DNA of 13,418 bases from NCBI GenBank assembly GCA_030531135.1, contig JAUNOJ010000025.1, positions 1 to 13,418 of the forward strand, in the 5' to 3' direction. The notes under the pieces are model-generated. The model did no database searches and was not told where the DNA came from. It was given only the letters and a program-made list of their open reading frames with translations. Positions within the stretch are counted from its first letter, which is position 1; each line of letters begins with the position of its first letter. The DNA is from Sutterellaceae bacterium (GTDB lineage: Bacteria; Pseudomonadota; Gammaproteobacteria; Burkholderiales; Burkholderiaceae_F). Shown here in pieces: positions 6,685-13,418 of this stretch. The translations under genes and the position numbers were made by a program.

Positions 6685-7485
6685 ATGTCGAGCATTTTGA
6701 TTGTGGCGAAAAAAGAATTTCGCGATTGCTTGGCAAGCCGTTGGCTGGTCTTCGGCTCGCTTTTGTTTGCCATTTTGTCGGTGGCGGTCTTTTTCGGAAC
6801 GGCGGCCATCGGCGGCTCGTTACAGTATCAGCCCTTGGCAACGGTCATGAGCTCATTGCTGAGTTTGACGGTGTTTTTGTTGCCGCTCTTGGCGCTTTTG
6901 TTGTGTTACGACGCTTTTGTGGGCGAAGACGAATCGGGCACGCTTTTGTTGATGCTCACTTATCCGATTTCCCGCACCCAATGGCTTTTGGGCAAGGCTC
7001 TCGGTCAGGGCGCGGCGCTTTTGGCTGTTTTGGTTTTGGGCTTTTTGGCTTTGCCGGTCATTCAGCTGGCTTTGGCCGTGCCGTATTCGATGGCCGATCT
7101 CTTGAAATCTTTGGCTGTGCTGGTCGTCAGCGGCTGGGGCTTGGGCGTGATTTTCATGCTCGTTGCCTACTGGGTGAGCTTGTCGGTTCGTCACAAAGCG
7201 CAGGCTTTGGCATTGCTTTTGGTCGTGTGGTTCGTTTCGGTTCTTCTTTACGATTTGGCTCTGTTGGTGATTTCGGTGGCCGGTGCCGACTTCTTTAGCC
7301 GCGAGACGCTCACGGCTTTAATGCTTGCCAATCCGGCGAGCGTCTTTCGACTGCTCAATCAGTCCGTGCTCGGCGTCGTGACCTTCAAGATTCCTTCGGT
7401 CGGCGTCTTGGCAGGCGTACTCGCGGTTTGGATTGTTGTGCTCTTTGCGATTTGCCGAACGGTTTTTGTCAGAAGAAAACTGTGA
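6685..7485 (+). CDS. nosY: NosY-like ABC transporter permease
   Basis: A 266-residue membrane protein of the ABC-2 permease type. It starts with IVAKKEFRDCLASRWLV, the cytoplasmic coupling segment characteristic of NosY, has about six membrane helices, and carries the family's YDAFVGEDESGTLLLMLTYP segment with the following RTQWLLGKALGQ between helices two and three. Two copies with two NosF would form the membrane channel that NosD docks on. Start ATG 6685 lies three bases after the nosF stop, with a GGGGAAG ribosome site inside the end of nosF. The 71 bases that follow are AT-rich and carry only the ribosome site of the next gene. Confidence 0.92.
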   Translation: MSSILIVAKKEFRDCLASRWLVFGSLLFAILSVAVFFGTAAIGGSLQYQPLATVMSSLLSLTVFLLPLLALLLCYDAFVGEDESGTLLLMLTYPISRTQWLLGKALGQGAALLAVLVLGFLALPVIQLALAVPYSMADLLKSLAVLVVSGWGLGVIFMLVAYWVSLSVRHKAQALALLLVVWFVSVLLYDLALLVISVAGADFFSRETLTALMLANPASVFRLLNQSVLGVVTFKIPSVGVLAGVLAVWIVVLFAICRTVFVRRKL

Positions 7486-7544
7486 GACCTTCAGCGCAAA
7501 ACAAGGAAAATTCGCTAAAGTAATTTATTGATTTTTACCTTCGA

Positions 7545-7549
7545 AAGGA
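7545..7549 (+). promoter_or_regulatory. Ribosome binding site for the TTG start of the haem lyase gene
   Basis: AAGGA lies seven bases before TTG 7557. The product then starts MIPELGHF, the canonical CcmF/NrfE N-terminus, so the TTG start is well supported. Confidence 0.75.
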
Positions 7550-7556
7550 AAGCATC

Positions 7557-9464
7557 TTGATTCCCGAACTCGGACATTTTCTTTTGGCGCTTGCCGCGAT
7601 TGCAGCCCTTTTCGGCGCCGCCGCCGTGTATTGGGGAATTCTGAAAAGCCGGACAACCTGTTCGGGGCTTTGGCGATTCGTCACACCCGTGACCGCCCTG
7701 TCTTTGACGGCGAGTGCCGCCACGTTGATCTACGCGTTTTTGACTGATGATTTTTCGGTGCGCTACGTGGCCGATCACTCCAACACGCAGTTGGAGACGA
7801 TTTATAAGTTTGCCGCACTCTGGGGCAGTCACGAAGGCTCGATGTTGCTGTGGGTTGTCTTGATTGCCTTGTGGGCTTTGGGTGCCGGGCTTGCCAATAC
7901 GCTTCGCACGCATGACGACGAGTTGATGGCCAAAATTCAGTGCGTCATGCTCTTTATTGTGGGGCTCTTTAGCGCCTTTTTGTTGGCAACATCCAATCCC
8001 TTTATCCGCAACCTTCCGTTGGTGCCGCCCGAAGGGCGAGATTTGAATCCGATTTTGCAAGACATCGGCATGATTTTGCACCCGCCCGTGCTTTTTATGG
8101 GCTACGCCGGTTTGGCGCTTTGCTTTGCCGCAGCCGTTGCTCTGCTTTGGAAGGGCGAATGGTCCAAAACGGCGCTGCGGTTTTGCACCGTTTCGGTCAT
8201 CGTCACTTGGATCTTTTTAACGGCGGGTAACGCCCTGGGTTCTTGGTGGGCTTATACCGAACTCGGTTGGGGCGGTTGGTGGTTCTGGGATCCTGTGGAA
8301 AACGCTTCCTTTATTCCGTGGCTGGGGACGTCAGCCTTGTTGCATGCACTTTTGATGGCGTGCTACAAAGGTGAAATGAAACGCCTGTGCGTGGCTTTGA
8401 TGTTGGTGTGCTTTGCGTTTTGCTTGCTCGGCACCTTTATCGTACGCTCGGGCGTGATGGCATCCGTGCACGCCTTTGCTTCGGATCCCAATCGCGGTGT
8501 GGCGATCATGGTCGTATCTCTTTTGGTCTTGGTGCCGGCCCTCGTCTTGTATTGCCTGCGCATCGATCGCGTCTGCCAAAAGAGCGAAGCCGAATTGACC
8601 AACGCCGATATTTTGATGACGGCTGGCGTCTATCTGCTTGTTGTTGCCACCGTGGCCGTTTTGATCGGCACCGTCTATCCGCTTTTCCACGACATGTTGG
8701 GCTTGGGCAGTCTGACGGTGGGGGCGCCCTACTTCAACAGTTTCTTTGCACCGATGACAATCATTGCCGCAGCGATGATCGGCGTCGTTCAGTTGATGCG
8801 TTTGAAAGAACTGTGGCCTGCGGTGCTGTGTGCAAGTTTGACCGTCGGTGCATCCGTGGTGGCCGTGTGTTTGACCGAGCCGCGAGACACTTGGATGACG
8901 TTGGCGGGGTTTGCCGGTGCCTTTTGGATTTTCTTTACGTTGATTGCCAACCTTTTTGCCGGCAAAGCGAGAATGACGGCAGCCGCCTTGACGGCGCATG
9001 CGGCTGTGGCCGTGTGCATGATCGGCGCCACGGGATCGACCCAATACGAACAAGAAGCCCTGGTGCGTATGGCGCCCGGCACGGGGCGTCCGATGGCAGA
9101 CATTGTCTTTGTGCATACCGATACTTATAAGGTCAACACACATGCGTACTTTGGCGACGCTGCGCGCATCGAAGTGTTGGATGCTAAGGACGAGACGATG
9201 GAAACGGTTCTGTTTCCGATGCGTCAAACCTTTATCAGCACCGGCATGCAGATGTCGGCGGCAGGCATCCGTCATGGTTTGTGGCGAGACTATTACGTTT
9301 CGATGGGCAATCAACTCTCGCAAACCGAGTGGCTTGTGCGCTTGAGTATCAAACCTTTGGTGAGTTGGCTTTGGTTGGGGGCGGCCTTGATGATGCTCTC
9401 GGGTGTTTTGGTTTTGGTGCGCCGTCGCAAGAGTTTTGAAATGAGTGAGGAGTCGACCCGATGA
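7557..9464 (+). CDS. nrfE: CcmF/NrfE-family cytochrome c haem lyase subunit
   Basis: A 635-residue membrane protein with about 14 helices. It has the tryptophan-rich haem-handling motif WGGWWFWDPVEN (238-249) and the family histidines: His92 in SHEGS, His175 in LHPPVLFMGY, His263 after the WWD motif, His305 in SVHAFASDPNRG and His481 in the late membrane segment. The ends are typical too: MIPELGHF at the start, and GIRHGLWRDYYVSMG followed by a final helix at the end. CcmF/NrfE joins haem to apocytochrome c thiols in the periplasm. It overlaps the NrfF-like gene by four bases (ATGA), as in nrfEF operons. Because the cluster holds no ccmABCDE genes, it is likely a dedicated lyase for an unusual haem site in one client cytochrome, relying on general Ccm genes elsewhere. 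In Shewanella, SirE plays this part for SirA. Start codon is TTG. Confidence 0.93.
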   Translation: MIPELGHFLLALAAIAALFGAAAVYWGILKSRTTCSGLWRFVTPVTALSLTASAATLIYAFLTDDFSVRYVADHSNTQLETIYKFAALWGSHEGSMLLWVVLIALWALGAGLANTLRTHDDELMAKIQCVMLFIVGLFSAFLLATSNPFIRNLPLVPPEGRDLNPILQDIGMILHPPVLFMGYAGLALCFAAAVALLWKGEWSKTALRFCTVSVIVTWIFLTAGNALGSWWAYTELGWGGWWFWDPVENASFIPWLGTSALLHALLMACYKGEMKRLCVALMLVCFAFCLLGTFIVRSGVMASVHAFASDPNRGVAIMVVSLLVLVPALVLYCLRIDRVCQKSEAELTNADILMTAGVYLLVVATVAVLIGTVYPLFHDMLGLGSLTVGAPYFNSFFAPMTIIAAAMIGVVQLMRLKELWPAVLCASLTVGASVVAVCLTEPRDTWMTLAGFAGAFWIFFTLIANLFAGKARMTAAALTAHAAVAVCMIGATGSTQYEQEALVRMAPGTGRPMADIVFVHTDTYKVNTHAYFGDAARIEVLDAKDETMETVLFPMRQTFISTGMQMSAAGIRHGLWRDYYVSMGNQLSQTEWLVRLSIKPLVSWLWLGAALMMLSGVLVLVRRRKSFEMSEESTR

Positions 9465-9925
9465 CAATGCGAAAGAGCTTTAAGAACTGGCTTTGGGTTG
9501 TGTCCTTTGCGTTGACGGCGGTTTTGACTTCGCAAGCTTCACTGGCGCAAAGTGCACCTGCCGCACAAAATCCGCAGACCGAGCAAAGTGCAACTAAACC
9601 GGCCGGTTTAAGCGGAAAGGCGCTTTATGACGAAGCTATTTCGATTTCCAAACTGTTGCGCGATCCGGCCTCTGCCAACTACACGCTGTTTGATTCGGAA
9701 AGTGCGATTGCCGGCGAACTGAAAGCGCGTATTTACGAGATGTTGCGCGAAGGTAAAACCAGGGAAGAGATTTTTGATTTTATGGTGGCTCGCTACGGCG
9801 AGATGATTCGCTACGAGCCCGACTTCAATGCCAAGACGGCGCTTCTTTGGATGGCGCCTTGGGCAGTGTTGATCGCCGGCGACGTGCTCCTTGTTTTGAG
9901 AATGCGTCGGCGTGTCAAGAAATAA
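9461..9925 (+). CDS. nrfF: NrfF/CcmH-like protein lacking the redox CxxC
   Basis: This 154-residue protein has a signal sequence (about 1-29, cleavage near SLAQ), a Pro/Gln/Ala-rich linker (30-48), a helical domain and one C-terminal membrane helix (about 129-147) ending in RMRRRVKK. The helical domain clearly matches CcmH/NrfF: ELKARIYEMLREGKTREEIF, DFMVARYGEMIRYEPDF and a KTALLWMAPW block. Where the family has RCLVCQNQ, this protein has RDPASANY (residues 67-74), in register, so both active-site cysteines are lost; the whole protein contains no cysteine. CcmH normally reduces apocytochrome disulfides or accepts thiols from them. Here that job could be left to the thioredoxin encoded next, while this protein keeps a structural role with the haem lyase. 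ATG 9461 follows GAGGAG at 9447-9452. Confidence 0.85.
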   Translation: MTMRKSFKNWLWVVSFALTAVLTSQASLAQSAPAAQNPQTEQSATKPAGLSGKALYDEAISISKLLRDPASANYTLFDSESAIAGELKARIYEMLREGKTREEIFDFMVARYGEMIRYEPDFNAKTALLWMAPWAVLIAGDVLLVLRMRRRVKK

Positions 9926-9955
9926 GCCGATTGGCACTACGAACACGAATTTGCT

Positions 9956-9960
9956 AGGAG
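9956..9960 (+). promoter_or_regulatory. Ribosome binding site deciding the thioredoxin start
   Basis: AGGAG lies eight bases before ATG 9969. The longer frame from 9912 would overlap the NrfF-like gene and would put polar sequence before the signal peptide. Confidence 0.7.
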
Positions 9961-9968
9961 AAAAAACA

Positions 9969-10598
9969 ATGAAAAAGACACTTTTGATGTGCGCTATGCT
10001 CTTGGGCTTGCAGTGCGCGACAGTGGGCTCGGCCGTGAGCGCCGATCTTCCGGGCTTTCAGGTCAAGACCTGCGAAAACGGCGATCCCATTGCCGAAAAG
10101 CCGGGCGTGTTGCTCGACTTCATCGAACTGCGTCATGCGCGCGGGTTTTCCAAGGCCGTGCTCAAGGACCTGGAAGGCAAGAGCCATGCTTTAAACGGCT
10201 ATAAGGGCAAGTTGGTAATGGTCGACGTTTGGGCGACGTGGTGCGAACCCTGCATTCGCTCGTTGCCGGCCATTAAAAAGCTCCAAGATCGCTACAACAA
10301 CGATCCCAAGAGCGATATTCAAATCGTGTCGGTCTCGGTGGACAGGACCGTAGACGAAGTGAAGAAATTCCTGAAGTTGCACAATATTCAAGGTTTTGAT
10401 TCTCTCATCGATCCGCAGCAGCTCTTGGGCAACGACATGCCCATGGACGTGGTTCCGTCCGTGTTTATGGTGGACGGTCAGGGCAATTTGGTCGGGTTTG
10501 TTCGCGGCTTCGTCGATTGGGCCGACGATTCGGTGCACGGCTATTTGACCGCCTTGGCAAAGAAATATGCCAAGCGCGACGGTGACATCGTGAACTGA
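9969..10598 (+). CDS. Periplasmic TlpA/ResA/CcmG-like thioredoxin-fold protein
   Basis: A 209-residue protein with a Sec signal (MKKTLLMCAMLLGLQ, cleavage near VSA-D about residue 25), a stretch of about 35 residues unlike thioredoxin, and then a thioredoxin fold (about 60-200). The active site is WCEPC (91-95) in the VDVWATWCEPCIRSLPAI context, and the cis-proline is Pro163 in VVPSVFMVDG. The WCEPC dipeptide is the one found in ResA and many CcmG/TlpA proteins, which reduce apocytochrome c disulfides before haem attachment. It is the last gene of the plus-strand run, 43 bases after the cysteine-free NrfF-like gene, and is the only thiol-disulfide protein visible among the maturation genes. 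An additional cysteine at 35 lies outside the core. No membrane anchor or lipobox is seen, so it should be soluble in the periplasm. Confidence 0.9.
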   Translation: MKKTLLMCAMLLGLQCATVGSAVSADLPGFQVKTCENGDPIAEKPGVLLDFIELRHARGFSKAVLKDLEGKSHALNGYKGKLVMVDVWATWCEPCIRSLPAIKKLQDRYNNDPKSDIQIVSVSVDRTVDEVKKFLKLHNIQGFDSLIDPQQLLGNDMPMDVVPSVFMVDGQGNLVGFVRGFVDWADDSVHGYLTALAKKYAKRDGDIVN

Positions 10599-10621
10599 TA
10601 TTGACCTTTTCGGATCAAAGA

Positions 10622-10656
10622 AAACGAGGCATCGGAAAAAATTCCTTGCCCCGTTT
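10622..10656. terminator. Hairpin terminator between convergent genes
   Basis: Arms AAACG-A-GGCA-TC-GGAA and TTCC-T-TGCC-C-CGTTT fold around an AAAA loop: 13 pairs with one mismatch and one bulge. On the minus strand it is followed by TTTTCTTT, so it is a good intrinsic terminator for the AsmA-family gene. On the plus strand the trailing sequence (TTTGCTTATT) is less ideal but may still work for the thioredoxin gene. Confidence 0.7.
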
Positions 10657-10673
10657 GCTTATTGCGAAATTCG

Positions 10674-13196
10674 TCAGAAGCTGAAGAAGTCTTTGACGCT
10701 TTGCCACAAACTCTTCGTTTCTTCCTTGGGTTTGGGCGTTTCGGTGGGCTTAGCCACTTCCACAGGGGGCTTACCTTGCGCACGGCGCAGTGCCGTATTG
10801 GCTTGGGTCCATCCGAATTGCCAGTGCGGTGCGGAAGCCAAACCGGAAATGTCAGCCGTGATATGCACCGACGGAATGCCGTGCATGGGCGAGAACGTGT
10901 TTTGAACGTTGGCTTTGAGTTCGCCGGTTTGCAAATTGACGACGGCCTGAGCGGAAGACTTCAAAGCGATGCCGCGAGCGGAGATTTTGGAAATCGTCAT
11001 CGTGACGCCGTCGATGTCGACATTGGCCGTGGCTTCGTCCAAAGCGGTTTGAGCGCCCTGGCGCGTCACTGCCTCTTCACTGCCGGCACCGACAATAAAG
11101 TTACGGGCGGCTTGCGCGTCCACGCCGTTGTATGCGGCACGCAAAACACGAACCTGTGCCTGACCTTTGAGCGTTGTCGGATCGTCGCCCGTACCCGACA
11201 GGGTCAAATGGCCGCTCGTGACACCCGAAAGGGTCGGTGCGGTTTCAAAACCTGTGAGAATCTTGGCTAAGCTTACGCCGTCCAACTTACCTTCAAAGTT
11301 CCAAGAAGTATCTTCGTTAAATTCGCCGTTACCGGTCAGACGGCCGTCAGCGGTGTTGACGATCATATCGGTGAGCGTGGCCTTGCCGTCGAATAAGGCC
11401 AAATCGCAGTGCAGTTGCGTGGCCGAAAGCTGACGCCACAAAATCTGACCGACACGCAAAGAACCGTCGAAATTGACTTTGTGCATCCAATCGAGCGACT
11501 GGAATGCCGGAACGGTGGCGGTATTGATTTCGCCGATCATCAATTCGCCGGCAAACTTCGGCTGAGACAATTGCGAAACGACGCCGTTATAAGAAAACGG
11601 CGCATTGGCAAATGAGCCCGATAAGCCCACTTTGGCAGAGTCGGCGACGTGATCCACATGGATAAAGCCTGAAAGCGAGGCGGCAAAGTCGACCGGCAAC
11701 GTCGGATCTCCCGTGACCGTCACGCGAGAGGCAAAGTTTTCCAAGTCGGTTTTGTGATTGACAAGATCTGCTTTGACAGCGCTCGTGATTTCCAGAGTCG
11801 TGGTGCGCGTTTCGCTTTCCTTGGCGTAGGACAAACGCAATTCGGGGCTTTCAAAAACACCCGGACGGAGTCTGAAGTCCACTGCACCGAGGTGCACGTC
11901 GCCCGAGAGTTGTTGCGGACGAGAAAGTGCAGCCGTGGCGTTGTTGCCCGAAACTTCTTCATCCTTAAAACGGATGCGATCGGCCGTTGCGACAACCGTG
12001 AAAGGTTCGGAAGCAATCGTCGTTTCACCCGAGAAACGCACGTCTTCAAAGACGACATAGCGGTCTTGAGACGAAATGGTGAGCGTGCCCTTGGCAGAAA
12101 AAGCGCCCGAACTTGTTTCCGGATTAAAGCTCAGGAAAATGGCTTCATTTTGAATAAAGTCGGGAGCTGCGGCATAAACGGGGTCGATCCCCAGTGTTTG
12201 CCACAAGGAAACGGTCGGCTCGGCAGGCGTTTCCGGAACTGTGGCAGGCGCCGTTTCATCGGTTGGCTGACTCGTTTGGTCTTGAGCCGGCGTTTCTACA
12301 GACGGAGTATTGGCGTCGGTCGGAGCCTGTGCCGGTGCTTCGACGTTTTCGGGCGCTTCATTGACATAAGCCTTGTCGGAATCGATGGGGGCTTTGTCGC
12401 TCGTTTCGGCAACGGAGTCTTCTTCCGGTGTTTGTTCCGAGGCAGATTGCGGAGCCGTTTCGGGAGCGCTTTCAGGGGCTTGTTCTTGTGTTTCGGGCGT
12501 TACGACCGGTGCCGTTTGTTCTTGATTTTGCGGCGCTTCGTATGTTTTTTGCGCGGTTTCATCGGACACGGCAGGTGTCGTTGTAGAGATATCTGCGGTT
12601 GTTAAAGGGTCGAAACGAGCGGAAATTTCAAAGGGGGTGGTGACTTCCGGGGAGAACTTGCCCATCGAGACATAAAGGTCTGACAAGCGATAGCCGTAAT
12701 GCGTTTCGTGTGCCGTCACCGTCAAATCGAGTTTGGCGTTTTTAAACGTCACCGATTGGATGCGCAGATCGTCGGGGAATTTGATATTGGCAAAGGTGGC
12801 GTCGAAAAGGGCGTTTCCCGACAGTTGCGGTACGTCGAGCTTGCTTTCCAAGCCGGTTACGACGGCTGACTGCACCTGCACGGCACCCAAGGCCAGCGAC
12901 CACATCGAAACTTCGGCTTGGATGCCTGCCACGCGACCGATCACGACTTCCGGATTGTCTTTTTCAACAAAAGTCATGGCAGGCAGTTGCACCTGCATGG
13001 AACTCATGCGCGAAACTTTCACCGGGCCGTCGAAAACGACGGTTGCGCCCAAAGCTTTGGCCGACAAATCCTCTACGGTCTTTTTTACGGAGTCTTCGTT
13101 GACGCGATAAAAAAGAGCCGCAATAACACCGGCCACGGCCAGCGCGATAACAACGATGAAAATGAGCGCAAAGCGCAAAAGTCTGTTGGCAAACAT
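10674..13196 (-). CDS. AsmA-family inner-membrane-anchored protein with PETA-rich insert
   Basis: An 840-residue protein with one N-terminal membrane helix (about 8-30) followed by a large periplasmic part. The opening (helix, then LFYRVNEDSVKKTVEDLSAKALGA and VVFDGPVKVS) and the C-terminal region (GRLTGNGEFN, LSGVTSGHLTLSGTGDDPTT, LKGQAQVRVLRAAYNGVDAQ, and a tail with FSPMHGIPSVHITADISGLA) match AsmA-family proteins, which are long beta-groove proteins linked to phospholipid transport and outer membrane homeostasis. Residues about 200-330 (roughly 12210-12600) are a low-complexity stretch of Pro, Glu, Thr, Ala, Gln and Ser not usual for AsmA. The end is Lys/Pro-rich and finishes KSLWQSVKDFFSF, an amphipathic-looking segment. 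The gene faces the respiratory run and is probably unrelated to it. ATG is at 13196; no good ribosome site is visible upstream. Confidence 0.85.
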   Translation of the reverse strand: MFANRLLRFALIFIVVIALAVAGVIAALFYRVNEDSVKKTVEDLSAKALGATVVFDGPVKVSRMSSMQVQLPAMTFVEKDNPEVVIGRVAGIQAEVSMWSLALGAVQVQSAVVTGLESKLDVPQLSGNALFDATFANIKFPDDLRIQSVTFKNAKLDLTVTAHETHYGYRLSDLYVSMGKFSPEVTTPFEISARFDPLTTADISTTTPAVSDETAQKTYEAPQNQEQTAPVVTPETQEQAPESAPETAPQSASEQTPEEDSVAETSDKAPIDSDKAYVNEAPENVEAPAQAPTDANTPSVETPAQDQTSQPTDETAPATVPETPAEPTVSLWQTLGIDPVYAAAPDFIQNEAIFLSFNPETSSGAFSAKGTLTISSQDRYVVFEDVRFSGETTIASEPFTVVATADRIRFKDEEVSGNNATAALSRPQQLSGDVHLGAVDFRLRPGVFESPELRLSYAKESETRTTTLEITSAVKADLVNHKTDLENFASRVTVTGDPTLPVDFAASLSGFIHVDHVADSAKVGLSGSFANAPFSYNGVVSQLSQPKFAGELMIGEINTATVPAFQSLDWMHKVNFDGSLRVGQILWRQLSATQLHCDLALFDGKATLTDMIVNTADGRLTGNGEFNEDTSWNFEGKLDGVSLAKILTGFETAPTLSGVTSGHLTLSGTGDDPTTLKGQAQVRVLRAAYNGVDAQAARNFIVGAGSEEAVTRQGAQTALDEATANVDIDGVTMTISKISARGIALKSSAQAVVNLQTGELKANVQNTFSPMHGIPSVHITADISGLASAPHWQFGWTQANTALRRAQGKPPVEVAKPTETPKPKEETKSLWQSVKDFFSF
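12210..12600 (-). repeat. Low-complexity Pro/Glu/Thr/Ala/Gln-rich coding segment
   Basis: Within the AsmA-family gene, about 130 residues consist of recurring ET, AP, PET, QE and TP units (for example TPETQEQAPESAPETAPQ). The codons are kept varied and the reading frame stays open, so it is translated sequence, probably a flexible extended linker between the N-terminal domain and the rest. The repeats are irregular, with no fixed unit length. Confidence 0.7.
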
Positions 13197-13418
13197 AGCG
13201 GTAAAGAGAAGTCAGATAACGAGTTTGCCATATTTTGGTCGGCTTGGCGCACTTCGATTGTCGCGACCTTATCCCAAAGCGAAAAACCGTTGTGTTTTTG
13301 GCAAAAAGAAGCGTGAGAAATTAAGGGTTTTTCCCGTGTAACAAGGATCGTTCTCATTCACTCCGTGAACTGGGCTAATTTTTATAACGAGCCTTCCTCA
13401 ACGGACGGAATGGGCACC
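13197..13418. other. Region upstream of the AsmA-family gene, no defensible gene
   Basis: I see no convincing promoter, RNA gene or complete coding frame here. Two small palindromes occur: GGGTTTTTCCC around 13325-13335 and TTCACTCCGTGAA at 13357-13369. A minus-strand frame entering from the right edge ends at a TAA at 13382-13384 after only eleven codons (VPIPSVEEGSL); it could be the tail of a gene lying beyond the window, in the same direction as the AsmA gene, but eleven residues are too few to judge. Confidence 0.3.

Noticed and set aside
3428..7485. A complete N2O reductase operon
   Set aside because: nosZ, nosR and nosX are not present, and the neighbours are NrfCD and haem lyase genes; only the copper delivery part is here.
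11754..12605. Plus-strand open frame of 283 codons opposite the AsmA-family gene
   Set aside because: Its product is Arg/Cys/Gly-rich without family features and is the complement of the PETA-rich region; the minus-strand frame has a clear membrane anchor and AsmA-type ends.
13357..13369. Palindrome TTCACTCCGTGAA as a terminator
   Set aside because: The stem is only five pairs with a three-base loop, and the T-rich stretch on the plus strand begins about ten bases further on; on the minus strand there is none.
1..13418. CRISPR arrays, insertion sequences, tRNA or rRNA genes
   Set aside because: I found no regularly spaced direct repeats, no transposase-like frame with terminal repeats and no tRNA-like cloverleaf anywhere in the window.

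Overview
The window (about 50-55% GC by eye, Gram-negative style periplasmic proteins, Tat, Sec and lipoprotein signals, frequent GTG/TTG starts) looks like a proteobacterium that respires anaerobically. The codon style and protein flavour remind me of gut betaproteobacteria of the Sutterellaceae type, but that is only an impression. A second, unrelated part of the chromosome (an AsmA-family gene) begins at the right-hand side.

Layout. Positions 1-10598 carry a one-directional run of plus-strand genes: the 3' end of a rhodanese-like gene, a periplasmic FKBP-type prolyl isomerase, a membrane-anchored TPR protein of the NrfG/CcmI kind, an NrfC-like Tat-exported 4x[4Fe-4S] protein and an NrfD-like membrane quinol dehydrogenase, which ends in an intrinsic terminator. 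After the terminator come two tandem NosL-type copper chaperones (one soluble, one lipoprotein), then NosD, NosF and NosY, then a CcmF/NrfE haem lyase, an NrfF/CcmH-like protein and a TlpA/CcmG-like thioredoxin. A convergent AsmA-family gene (10674-13196, minus strand) follows, separated by a hairpin terminator. The last 222 bases hold no gene I can defend.

How it fits together. The NrfC/NrfD pair would pass electrons from menaquinol to a periplasmic multihaem cytochrome c. NrfE/NrfF/NrfG-like proteins plus a thioredoxin form a dedicated haem c ligation module, and NosLDFY forms a copper-delivery module. From general knowledge, prolyl isomerase + NrfCD + dedicated haem lyase + NosL/NosDFY is the accessory gene set of the MccA/SirA octahaem haem c-copper sulfite reductases of Wolinella (mcc) and Shewanella (sir). 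I therefore infer that this is the accessory and maturation part of a sulfite respiration locus. The catalytic cytochrome is not in the window and would be expected just upstream, beyond the rhodanese gene. Ammonia-forming nitrite reduction (NrfA) or N2O reduction (NosZ) are alternatives; neither alone explains the whole set.

The oddest single observation is that the NrfF/CcmH-like protein has no cysteine at all: the family's invariant CxxC is replaced in register by other residues while the flanking fold is kept. Other points of interest are the split of the two NosL paralogues between soluble and lipidated forms, the possible Tat-lipoprotein nature of the NrfC-like protein, and a Pro/Glu/Thr/Ala-rich insert in the AsmA protein.
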